Assembly: GCF_014196915.1 (NCBI RefSeq)
Contig: NZ_JACIEP010000005.1
Location: 62,001-126,000 of the forward strand
DNA from: Dysgonomonas hofstadii
GTDB taxonomy: Bacteria > Bacteroidota > Bacteroidia > Bacteroidales > Dysgonomonadaceae
DNA length: 64,000 nucleotides
Reading direction: 5' to 3'
Both the position numbers and the translations under genes were made by a program. Each line of letters opens with the position of its first letter. The first letter of the stretch is position 1. Of the stretch, positions 26,983 to 34,021 are shown in pieces. The notes beneath the pieces are model-generated. The model saw only the letters and a list, made by a program, of their open reading frames with translations, was not told the DNA's origin and did not search any database.

Positions 26983-27020
26983 CAACAAAAAAGAGGCTAC
27001 ATATCGCATGTAACCTCTTT
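26983..27020 (-). terminator. Terminator of the BamE-like lipoprotein gene
   Basis: Arms 26990-27002 and 27008-27020, 13 pairs with one position that is a U-G wobble only in minus-strand RNA, followed on that strand by a T-rich run. Confidence 0.85.
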
Positions 27021-27035
27021 CAAGAATAGTGTTAT

Positions 27036-27557
27036 TTATCTGGCTAAATTGGATCTATTAATTGCATTATCTGAATTACTAGAGCCAGAATTACTGCTAT
27101 AGGCAGGTCTTGATGACGCGCCTACTCCATTAGTAGGTCTGGTCATGCTCGGCCTGCTTATTTCTGGTCGGCTCGGAGAATTTGGCCTACTCGGCCTGTT
27201 AGGACGGTTTGGCCTTTCCGGTATTATATATATCGGTCTGCCATAGTCCGGCCATATTACAGGCGGAGCCATTGGTGCTACATAGGTAACATCGTCGTAC
27301 AAAAATTCGTAACCTGTAAGATAGTTGTTCCAGAACTCGAGGGCATACACTTCATCTCTTGATGTCCTGTATTCCAGTACTTCCTGGCGTCCTTCTTCTT
27401 TGTCGTTAATGGCGAGTACCCTGTCGGGTTCGCCCATCATATCCTTTACTTGTTCTTTAGTCATACCCGTAGCCAGCTTATTCAGGTCAAGTGACTTATA
27501 TGTTACGCATGAAGCAAAAACTACGGCTATCATCATAGCAAATATTATTCTCTTCAT
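27036..27557 (-). CDS. BamE/SmpA-like lipoprotein with Arg-Pro repeat tail
   Basis: A 173-residue precursor with lipobox VFASC (Cys17). LNKLATGMTKEQVKDMMGEP followed by a short beta segment resembles the SmpA/OmlA (BamE) fold used in outer-membrane assembly or as a protein-binding module. From about residue 113 the sequence becomes a low-complexity RPNRPNRPSRPNSPSRP tail, then Ser/Asn-rich. Such tails are common on Bacteroidetes surface or periplasmic lipoproteins. True BamE function is not shown. Confidence 0.75.
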   Translation of the reverse strand: MKRIIFAMMIAVVFASCVTYKSLDLNKLATGMTKEQVKDMMGEPDRVLAINDKEEGRQEVLEYRTSRDEVYALEFWNNYLTGYEFLYDDVTYVAPMAPPVIWPDYGRPIYIIPERPNRPNRPSRPNSPSRPEISRPSMTRPTNGVGASSRPAYSSNSGSSNSDNAINRSNLAR

Positions 27558-27688
27558 AATCGTTTAAATTTTAGTTTCCATTTAATTCTCACATAGGATA
27601 GTGCAATCGGTGTGCCACATAGTTTTAATTGATGTAAAAATGAATGAATAAATATATATTTTATATCTTATGTGGTTGATTATAAGTG

Positions 27689-27724
27689 AAAAGGGTTGTT
27701 TATTAAGAAATAAACAACCCTTTT
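27689..27724 (-). terminator. Hairpin terminator downstream of hslR
   Basis: Perfect 16-bp inverted repeat (27689-27704 with 27709-27724) with a 4-nt loop, 27 bp beyond the hslR stop. The T run is short, so it could also act as an mRNA-stabilising hairpin. Confidence 0.75.
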
Positions 27725-27750
27725 GTATGAATTTAAGTTAATAGATTCTG

Positions 27751-28179
27751 TCAATCTTCATCATTGAAGTCCCAATCGTCGAAAAATGAGTAGTCTTCGC
27801 TAAATTGCTCCAGTTCGCGACGGTCTTTTTTTGTAGGGCGGCCCGTACCTCTGGCACGGTCTACAAATCCGCTCATTTTGGATAGTTCCAGTATCTCCAG
27901 TTGCGAAGGAGATGTTACATCTTTCATAAATTCGGGAACCAGTTTTGCTCCCATTCTGTTCTCCGTAAGATTCAATACTTCGAATGAATAGGTAATAGGC
28001 GGACGGCGTACTTCTATAACGTCGCCAATCCTTATCATCCGCGAGGGTTTTACCGTTACTCCTTTTACGGAGATCCGTCCTTTCTTTATGGCTTCTATTG
28101 AAATGGATCTCGTTTTGAAGAGGCGTACCGCCCACAGCCATTTGTCGATGCGGACTTCGTTTTTAGGTTCTTTAGCCAT
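27751..28179 (-). CDS. hslR: S4-domain RNA-binding protein, Hsp15 (HslR) type
   Basis: A 142-residue protein whose first 60 residues form an S4 domain: VRIDKWLWAVRLFKTRSIS, then KKGRISVKGVTVKPSRMIRIGD. Hsp15 binds free 50S subunits carrying stalled nascent chains and helps recycle them. The C-terminal part ending in an acidic DDWDFNDED tail follows the family. It is transcribed with the same polarity as pth and rplY but is separated from pth by a 119-bp repeat-bearing gap. Confidence 0.92.
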   Translation of the reverse strand: MAKEPKNEVRIDKWLWAVRLFKTRSISIEAIKKGRISVKGVTVKPSRMIRIGDVIEVRRPPITYSFEVLNLTENRMGAKLVPEFMKDVTSPSQLEILELSKMSGFVDRARGTGRPTKKDRRELEQFSEDYSFFDDWDFNDED

Positions 28180-28186
28180 GCTTAAG

Positions 28187-28305
28187 GGAGTTAGAGTAGT
28201 CGTCGCTTTCGGCTCATAGTTAAAGAAGTTATCGCCTGCAGGCAGTAGTTAGCTTGTTTAGATACTCTGACTGATTTTAACTTCTTCGACTCCTCTGACT
28301 ACTTA
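28187..28305. repeat. Hairpin repeat between hslR and pth (GTTAAAGGA family)
   Basis: Left arm (GAGTTAGAGTAGTCG, TTAAAGAAGTTA) and right arm (TTTTAACTTCTTCGACTC, CTCTGACTAC) are imperfect inverse copies around a GCCTGCAGGC palindrome. Same sequence family as 26610-26715 and 29590-29745. Confidence 0.7.
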
Positions 28306-28859
28306 TTATTATATTGGTTCATTGTATTTTGTATTCCGGCCAGACAAAAGCTTTTTATAATTTCCCCGCAGGTTTCCAGTTTTGGCAGAAGTGCTTTTTC
28401 TTCTTCTTCCGAAAAATTATCCAGCACATAATCAACTTGTCTTCCTCTGGGGAATTCGTTTCCTATACCAAAACGGAGACGGGCATATTCCTGCCCGATC
28501 AGGGATTGTATATGTTTCAATCCGTTATGTCCTGCATCGCTACCTTTACCTTTCAGTCGTAATGTTCCGAATGGCAGCGCGAGATCATCAACAACGACGA
28601 GCATGTTTTCTGTTGGGATTTTCTCCTGATTGAGCCAGTAACGGACAGCATTTCCGCTCAGGTTCATATATGTAGATGGTTTCAACAGTATAAGGGTACG
28701 GCCTTTCACTTTAAGTTCGGCAACAAACCCGTAGCGCCTGTCTGTAAAAACAATATTGGACGCTTCTGCTAAAGCGTCCAATACTCTGAATCCTATGTTG
28801 TGGCGGGTATATTCGTATTCTCTTCCGATATTGCCCAAGCCGACAATCAAATATTTCAT
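28299..28859 (-). CDS. pth: Peptidyl-tRNA hydrolase
   Basis: Recycles tRNA by cleaving peptidyl-tRNA that drops off ribosomes. The 186-residue protein has [21 protein letters not shown] at the N-terminus (with the catalytic His in TRHN), [22 protein letters not shown] and [13 protein letters not shown]. It lies 20 bp after rplY and is probably cotranscribed from the promoter at 29541-29549. Confidence 0.96.
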   Translation of the reverse strand: MKYLIVGLGNIGREYEYTRHNIGFRVLDALAEASNIVFTDRRYGFVAELKVKGRTLILLKPSTYMNLSGNAVRYWLNQEKIPTENMLVVVDDLALPFGTLRLKGKGSDAGHNGLKHIQSLIGQEYARLRFGIGNEFPRGRQVDYVLDNFSEEEEKALLPKLETCGEIIKSFCLAGIQNTMNQYNNK

Positions 28860-28879
28860 TTGCTATTTTATTGTTATCA

Positions 28880-29458
28880 TTAACCGTTTTTAGCAGCAAG
28901 ACCTCTTGCGGCACGAGTCAATTGAACGCGGCAAACAACAGCATTTTTTGCATTTAACAGTTCCAGTCCGTCGAAGTTAAGTTCGCCAACCTGTATAGAT
29001 TTTCCTAAGGTAAGAGCTGTAACATCGATGTGTACTTTTTCAGGAACTTTGTTGTATAGCGCTTTTACTTTTAGTTTGCGCAGGTCAAGAGATAATTTAC
29101 CCCCGGCTTTCACACCTTCGGCAAGTCCGTCAAGAACTACCGGAACATCGATCACGATAGGTTTGTTTTCGAATACGTGAAGGAAATCAAGGTGCAGAAT
29201 GGCATCTGTTACCGGATGTACCTGAATATCTTTCAGTATTGCTTTATAGTTATCTTTTCCGATAGTAAGGTCTACAAGGAAAATTTCGGGAGTGTAGATA
29301 AGCTTTCTTACATCACTGTTTGTAACAGTAAAGTGTATTGCTTCAGCTTTTTCTCCTCCATAAATAACAGCAGGGATTTTGTCTTCTTTGCGGAATGCTT
29401 TCGAAGGCTTTTTACCTACTGCTTCTCTTACTTCACCTGTTAGTTCAAATGTTTTCAT
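28880..29458 (-). CDS. rplY: 50S ribosomal protein L25 (Ctc long form)
   Basis: Binds 5S rRNA. The 192-residue protein has the L25 N-terminal domain (LTGEVREAVGKKPSKAFRKE, IPAVIYGG) and the extra C-terminal TL5/Ctc domain, as in the general-stress-protein Ctc form. Followed at 20 bp by pth, the common rplY-pth pairing. An ideal -7 box precedes it. Confidence 0.95.
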   Translation of the reverse strand: MKTFELTGEVREAVGKKPSKAFRKEDKIPAVIYGGEKAEAIHFTVTNSDVRKLIYTPEIFLVDLTIGKDNYKAILKDIQVHPVTDAILHLDFLHVFENKPIVIDVPVVLDGLAEGVKAGGKLSLDLRKLKVKALYNKVPEKVHIDVTALTLGKSIQVGELNFDGLELLNAKNAVVCRVQLTRAARGLAAKNG

Positions 29459-29540
29459 TTTTTTAATTTAAAATTGTGTTACTCAAATTAAGGATTTGCT
29501 TCCTCATTCCCATCACACGTACGGGCTTACAAAAAGCGGT

Positions 29541-29549
29541 GCAAAGATA
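29541..29549 (-). promoter_or_regulatory. -7 promoter box of rplY-pth
   Basis: TATCTTTGC on the minus strand, 82 bp before the rplY start. Confidence 0.7.
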
Positions 29550-29589
29550 GGTGTTTTTAATTAAAAATGAAAAGATTAAGGATTAAAAA

Positions 29590-29745
29590 TGCTAGGGGTT
29601 AAAGTAGTAAATAGCAATCAAAGTCGTCATTATTCGTTTCACTTATTAGTAGTCAGGGAGTTATGAATAGAAAATATTATTCTCTACTTAACTACTAAGT
29701 TGCTAAGCAACTGATAACTACTTGACTCCTTTGACTGCTACCTAA
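29590..29745. repeat. Third intergenic hairpin of the GTTAAAGGA/GAGTCAG family
   Basis: AGTAGTCAGGGAGTTAT (from 29647) is inversely repeated as ATAACTACTTGACTCC and TTTGACTGCTAC (to about 29741), with a small TTGCTAAGCAA hairpin inside. It abuts the GC-rich element that follows. Confidence 0.6.
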
Positions 29746-30288
29746 TTAATAATGCGAATCAGTAGTTAGATTTAATTGTTCTATTTTCTTTAGCTACGCG
29801 CAATCGAAGATTGCTTGTGTTCCTTTTGCCCAAAGCCGCAAAAGGAACCAAAAACGCTTTGGTGGCTCGTCCTTCGTGCGACCCGTTACAGGCTCAGGAG
29901 CTAAATGGAAAGATTGTCCTGTGGACGCTTCCCATTTCACGCCCCTCTCGCCTGACGGGTGCCCCGCACTACGGACAAATGCCACCGGGCAAAGCCTCGA
30001 CAAGGCAGGGTAATTCCCTATCGTGCGCCAGCTTTCCGTGCATAGGTTCCTACGACGGGCACCTGTTCGGTGAAGACGGCGTGAAACCAAATACTGTTTG
30101 AGCCGTAGGCGAGTTTATTTGGTTTAGCCGGCAAACCGTTGACAGGTCGGCGGGGAACGAAGCTCTAGCCTTTTGTTTCGTTTTGGGCAATGCCAAAATG
30201 AAAAACAAGCCCGAAGGGTGCGTTAGGTAAATAGAACGATTATTTTTTACAATCATAATAATTCAACTACTGATTCACATTAATAATA
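29742..30288. mobile_element. GC-rich ~0.55-kb element with terminal inverted repeats
   Basis: The interior (about 29790-30230) is far richer in G+C than its surroundings and encodes no convincing protein; the two overlapping open frames lie on opposite strands over the same bases and match no family I know. Ends are inverted: GCGAATCAGTAGTT at 29754-29767 against AACTACTGATTCAC at 30265-30278, and AATTGTTCTATTT at 29774-29786 against AAATAGAACGATT at 30229-30241. A 9-bp perfect hairpin (29820-29828 with 29839-29847) lies just inside. It may be a non-autonomous mobile element, an RNA-coding element, or both. Its right end reaches the stop codon of the YiiX-like gene. Confidence 0.6.
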
Positions 30289-30909
30289 ATGTATTATATC
30301 AATAACCTCTGACCGTGACATAGCTCCGGGGTTAATTCCTAACTCACCTTCCGGTACATGAAGCCCGTATTTAGCGAAATACTCTGTCCAGCCTTTGGTT
30401 ATTTCTCCTGTTTCCGGCGATTTAAAAGTCATCACATTCAATGGAAACACGGCTTTGCCCTTATTTGCTTTCAGTAGAATATCATAGATAAGTTCCGAAC
30501 AATAATATTTGTCATTGTCGAGGATAAAACCATCGTCATAGTCTTTTCCAACAAGCTTCATCGCTTCGTCGATAGCAACCGGAATCAGGCTTTGATATTC
30601 ATTTTTCAATCGTCCAACAACGGAGCGGGGGAAACATTCCCTGCTATCTTTCGGATACAAATATTCATTTAACAGAGTCACAGCCACTTTTGGGCGGGTA
30701 GCTTCAATCACATACGTTTCTCCTTTTTCATCGATATAGACTATCCCGACATGGATGAAACGATAGTCACCTATGCTGGAAGTCACTTCCTTAATTGTAT
30801 TATCTGTTTTTGCAGAACAATCTTCCTGAAAAATGAGGTCTCCATTTTGCAGCTTAAACTCACTGTTAGCCGGAGAGACTAACGATAAAATCAATAATAT
30901 TAGTTTCAT
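30280..30909 (-). CDS. YiiX/YebB-like NlpC/P60-superfamily cysteine hydrolase
   Basis: A 209-residue exported protein (signal peptide, about residues 1-16) with the permuted papain-like fold: the catalytic His in IHVGIVY (His53), acidic Glu69 in YVIEATRP, and Cys137 in DKYYCSELIYD. Such enzymes act on amide bonds of peptidoglycan or lipids; the substrate is unknown here. Its -7 promoter box (30954-30961) lies inside the left terminal repeat of a MITE-like element. Confidence 0.87.
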   Translation of the reverse strand: MKLILLILSLVSPANSEFKLQNGDLIFQEDCSAKTDNTIKEVTSSIGDYRFIHVGIVYIDEKGETYVIEATRPKVAVTLLNEYLYPKDSRECFPRSVVGRLKNEYQSLIPVAIDEAMKLVGKDYDDGFILDNDKYYCSELIYDILLKANKGKAVFPLNVMTFKSPETGEITKGWTEYFAKYGLHVPEGELGINPGAMSRSEVIDIIHYY

Positions 30910-30940
30910 AATCTTGTAGTTAAATTAACCTGACCTTGTG

Positions 30941-31122
30941 GCTGAAATTGCCCCAAAAGTAATTTTTAAATATTCTGTCATCCTGACCGAAGAGAAGGAG
31001 CTCTTTTTAATAATTGAGATTCTTCGTTACACTCAGAAACAACGTTCGACAGAGCGAAGCGGAGTCAATGACAGACAAGAATATCTATTTGCTAGTGCAA
31101 CTTTACTTTTGGGGCATTCAGC
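30941..31122. mobile_element. MITE-like ~0.18-kb element with terminal inverted repeats
   Basis: Left end 30941-30962 and right end 31103-31122 are inverse copies (GCTGAA-TGCCCCAAAAGTAA core) differing by a 2-base indel. Inside is a second nested inverted motif: CTGTCATCCTGACCGAAG near 30977 against GCGGAGTCAATGACAG near 31076, with AAGGAGCTC and GAGATTCTTCG between. A shorter relative of the inner motif is at about 19144-19206. No coding capacity. Confidence 0.7.
30954..30961 (-). promoter_or_regulatory. Putative -7 promoter box of the YiiX-like gene, within the repeat
   Basis: TACTTTTG on the minus strand, 44 bp before the start. The same motif occurs on the plus strand at 31104-31111 in the other terminal repeat, pointing away toward the receptor gene's 3' end. 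Confidence 0.45.
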
Positions 31123-31137
31123 ATTTTAGATCAGATG

Positions 31138-33165
31138 TTACTTCAATGTATAACTTATTCCTCCCATTAGCCAGAACCCTGCCTGCGGAATATTACCCTT
31201 GTCGAAATAATGTGTGTCGTACAGATTGTTCAGGCTAAGATTGAATGTCATATCCTTATGCTGGTAATTCAGTTTCAGGTCGAGCGTGGAGAATGCAGGA
31301 AAAGGCTTCCATATTGTATTTTTAGGTCCAAGGTATTCCTCGTAAAGCCCCATCCGTTTCTGAAAACGCAGATACCATCCTGCCGACAAGCCCTTGTATA
31401 TCCGGTGATTAAATTTCGCCGTGAATTTATCTCTCAGGTAATTCAGTGAATACATAGAGATCATATCGCCCGTATCGCTGTTCTGATGCATGCGTGTATA
31501 ATCCAGCGCCAAAGTCGATTGCTCACCGAAGATGGGCAAAACACGACCGATATAAAAATTCACACCCATTTCAATGCCCTTCGTATCTATCTTGCTCATA
31601 TTCCAGGCTGTATACGCCTCGTCTTCCGGCTTTTCCTTTACCCAGTCGATAACATCCCTGCCCCAAAGCAGGAATCCGGTCAGATAGGCACTGAATAAGT
31701 CGTCCTTGTACTTCAATCCTAATTCGAGTGATTCTGATTTCTCGGGCTTCAGGTCGTTACGCCCTATATGGGTAGGCGCTTTGTAATAAAGATCGGTGAA
31801 AGTAGGCATACGGGTGGACTTACTCCACGATGAAGAAATCGAGAACTTGTCTATAGGGCGGTAAGTAGCACTTACCGAAGGGTAAAATTTATATTCCCCG
31901 TCCAGCAGTGTATTGTGGTTCATCAATACGCCGGCAGACAATACTACTTTATCGAGATTGACGGTATGCTCTAGTGATACGCTGGCATTGGTACGGTCTT
32001 CATATTTTGTGTATTTCCTGTGAGGTTTTGCCATATTCAGTCCCAGGTTGGTGCTCATAATATCTTCCCGGCGCAATTCCCCGCCAAGACTGGTAGTTCC
32101 CAGTTTCGACCTGTAGGAAAAGATCAGGTTCGCTCCATAAGTGTCGTTCCGGTGGTAATTGCGCCCGTATTCATCGTCTTTTATCAGGTCATACTGGTCG
32201 TGATGGCGGTTCCAGTATAAGATAGGTATTATTTTTAGCTTCGAGCCGAACTCTCCTTTCAGCGATCCCATATAGGTGCTGGTTCGTTCATACTGGTTAG
32301 GGTAAGCAGGAGAATAGAAGGTGTTGGCTCCGTATTTTTTATCATTGTAGCCTAACTGAAGGTCTACTTTCGATTCATTGGGCAATCTGAACCGTGTCTG
32401 CCACAATATGTTGTAAAGATCATAATCGCTGTTGGCAATATAACCGTCCGAAGCGTTATGTCCTACCGACAGTGTATGTGTGGCTATACCTGTCTGCGCC
32501 GTGCCCCGCACTTCTACTCCCCGAAGTTTATGCATGCCGGCTTCCACATTGGCATAAAGTCTGTAATCGGTATTTTTCTTTGTAATAATGTTGATTCCCC
32601 CCGAGAATGCGCTTGAACCATATATAAGGGCTGCTGGTCCGTGGATGATCTCGATACGTTCGATGTCGGAAAGATTGATGGGAATGTCGAAACTGTAGTG
32701 TCCTGTCTGGGCATTGGTCAGGTTTACACCATTGAGAAGTACTGCGTTTTGGTCGAATGATCCGCCCCGGATCGAAATGTCGGCTTGTACACCGTGTCCG
32801 CCTCTTTGAATTACGTCTATGTTAGCGGCGTATACTAACAGATCCTGAATACTTTGGACGGGCGCCTGCTCAATCTGTTCTTTGGTGATGATGGTAACAA
32901 GCTTGGCCACCTGATTGACCGGGGTTTCTACCCGGGAGGCTGTCACCATTACTTCGTCGAGCTCTTTTTCCATTACTTTTTGCTGTTCTTCGGCATTGGC
33001 CGATTTTTGGGCTGTAACGGGAGATGCGGGCAGAAATGCAAGGGCGCAGCCTGTAACCACCCCGATGTTCACCACCCTGTGCATACTGTTGAATGCACTG
33101 TAAGCCTTTCGCACAAATCGTTTGAAGCGGTAGACTTTCTGTTCTTTGAAATGTTTTTGTTTCAT
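31138..33165 (-). CDS. TonB-dependent receptor, BtuB/CirA-like
   Basis: Outer-membrane gated channel for a siderophore, vitamin or metal complex. From the ATG at 33165 the protein is about 675 residues: an unusually long basic signal region (KVYRFKRFVRKAYSAF) before ASPVTAQ, a TonB-box-like EVMVTASR, the plug (IQDLLVYAANIDVIQRGG, IERIEIIHGPAALIYGSSAF) and a 22-strand-type barrel ending in a short aromatic strand. The N-terminal CarboxypepD-like domain seen in SusC types is absent. The frame extends upstream to 33267, but that stretch crosses the promoter box at 33194-33202, so I use the internal ATG. The substrate is unknown; no riboswitch precedes it. Confidence 0.88.
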   Translation of the reverse strand: MKQKHFKEQKVYRFKRFVRKAYSAFNSMHRVVNIGVVTGCALAFLPASPVTAQKSANAEEQQKVMEKELDEVMVTASRVETPVNQVAKLVTIITKEQIEQAPVQSIQDLLVYAANIDVIQRGGHGVQADISIRGGSFDQNAVLLNGVNLTNAQTGHYSFDIPINLSDIERIEIIHGPAALIYGSSAFSGGINIITKKNTDYRLYANVEAGMHKLRGVEVRGTAQTGIATHTLSVGHNASDGYIANSDYDLYNILWQTRFRLPNESKVDLQLGYNDKKYGANTFYSPAYPNQYERTSTYMGSLKGEFGSKLKIIPILYWNRHHDQYDLIKDDEYGRNYHRNDTYGANLIFSYRSKLGTTSLGGELRREDIMSTNLGLNMAKPHRKYTKYEDRTNASVSLEHTVNLDKVVLSAGVLMNHNTLLDGEYKFYPSVSATYRPIDKFSISSSWSKSTRMPTFTDLYYKAPTHIGRNDLKPEKSESLELGLKYKDDLFSAYLTGFLLWGRDVIDWVKEKPEDEAYTAWNMSKIDTKGIEMGVNFYIGRVLPIFGEQSTLALDYTRMHQNSDTGDMISMYSLNYLRDKFTAKFNHRIYKGLSAGWYLRFQKRMGLYEEYLGPKNTIWKPFPAFSTLDLKLNYQHKDMTFNLSLNNLYDTHYFDKGNIPQAGFWLMGGISYTLK

Positions 33166-33193
33166 TTTAATTATTAAGTTAAAAATTATCGCT

Positions 33194-33202
33194 GCAAAAG
33201 TA
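33194..33202 (-). promoter_or_regulatory. -7 promoter box of the BtuB/CirA-like receptor
   Basis: TACTTTTGC on the minus strand, 28 bp before the ATG at 33165. Confidence 0.65.
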
Positions 33203-33237
33203 GGTATTATCATTAACCTATGCCACAGATAAGGAAA

Positions 33238-33270
33238 TAAAAAAGCATGAACCTGTGTAAGATTCATGCT
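33238..33270 (-). terminator. Terminator of the lipoprotein gene at 33292
   Basis: Stem AGCATGAA/TTCATGCT (33244-33251 with 33263-33270), followed on the minus strand by a T run. Confidence 0.85.
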
Positions 33271-33291
33271 CTCTGATATTTATAATGTATT

Positions 33292-33930
33292 TTATTTTCC
33301 TTTGAGTTCTCTTAGTTCTTTTCTGGTAAGAAATTTTATCTGGCGTATATCTTTTGTTGAATCGCTGACATTGCCGAATCGATCCATTAGCACAGTCATC
33401 AATTTATAAGGTTCTTCTTTATAAAGATATAGCGTATCCACTACAGTCCGCCATTCATTATTGAGAAATAATTTGCGATTATTATCTATTATAGTATCAG
33501 GTATTTGCAATAGCCTGTTGCGATATACCGTAGAGTCTGTTTTATCACTGAATATTCCTTGTCCGGAACGGATAATCTCGTATATGGAATCCGGATAATT
33601 TTTTATACTCTTACTCTTATAGGTAAGGTTTCCTCTGACTATGAAAGTCGATAGTTTCCCGTCAGCATGGAGGTCTGCTGAAATGTATACCCATTTTCCC
33701 GGAATCAATGTATCTGTTTTCCGGTATTCAAGAGCATATACGCTATCATTAAACCGGATCGATCTCTTAATATTGCTATCATCGGTATATACTATCGTGT
33801 CGCTTTCATTGAAACGGATATTCGATATAGTCGGCTGTGCCACATTATTATCTTCTACTTTGGCACACGACGAAAAGTATATGACGGGCAATAATATGAC
33901 AGCAATAACAGCAAAACAGAAATTTTTCAT
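33292..33930 (-). CDS. Lipoprotein of unknown function
   Basis: A 212-residue precursor with signal peptide and lipobox YFSSC (Cys22). The mature region is rich in predicted beta strands and short polar loops (SIRFNDSVYALEYRKTDTLI) with a basic C-terminus. I do not recognise a family. It lies between two TonB-dependent receptor genes in the same orientation but is isolated by its own terminator. Confidence 0.8.
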   Translation of the reverse strand: MKNFCFAVIAVILLPVIYFSSCAKVEDNNVAQPTISNIRFNESDTIVYTDDSNIKRSIRFNDSVYALEYRKTDTLIPGKWVYISADLHADGKLSTFIVRGNLTYKSKSIKNYPDSIYEIIRSGQGIFSDKTDSTVYRNRLLQIPDTIIDNNRKLFLNNEWRTVVDTLYLYKEEPYKLMTVLMDRFGNVSDSTKDIRQIKFLTRKELRELKGK

Positions 33931-34021
33931 TCTATAACATTATCGGTTTACAACTGCGAAAATACGATAAAGTTGCGAGTTACCTCATTATGAGCTATAC
34001 TTTTTTAGATAATTAAAGCTT

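Noticed and set aside
27800-28141. Alternative minus-strand frame of 113 codons overlapping hslR
   Set aside because: The S4-domain frame is clearly the real gene.
29794-30101. Two overlapping open frames of about 97 codons on opposite strands in the GC-rich element
   Set aside because: They mirror each other, have odd Arg/Pro/Ser-rich composition and no recognisable family; high G+C lowers stop frequency. Treated as non-coding.
29459-30279. tRNA or rRNA gene in the 0.8-kb GC-rich gap
   Set aside because: No cloverleaf, T-loop consensus GTTCRANNC in context, or CCA end could be found; no rRNA core sequence recognised.
31138-33165. Assigning this receptor as BtuB partner of the B12-regulated lipoprotein
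   Set aside because: No cobalamin riboswitch precedes it, it is 6 kb away in the opposite orientation, and sequence alone does not fix its ligand.
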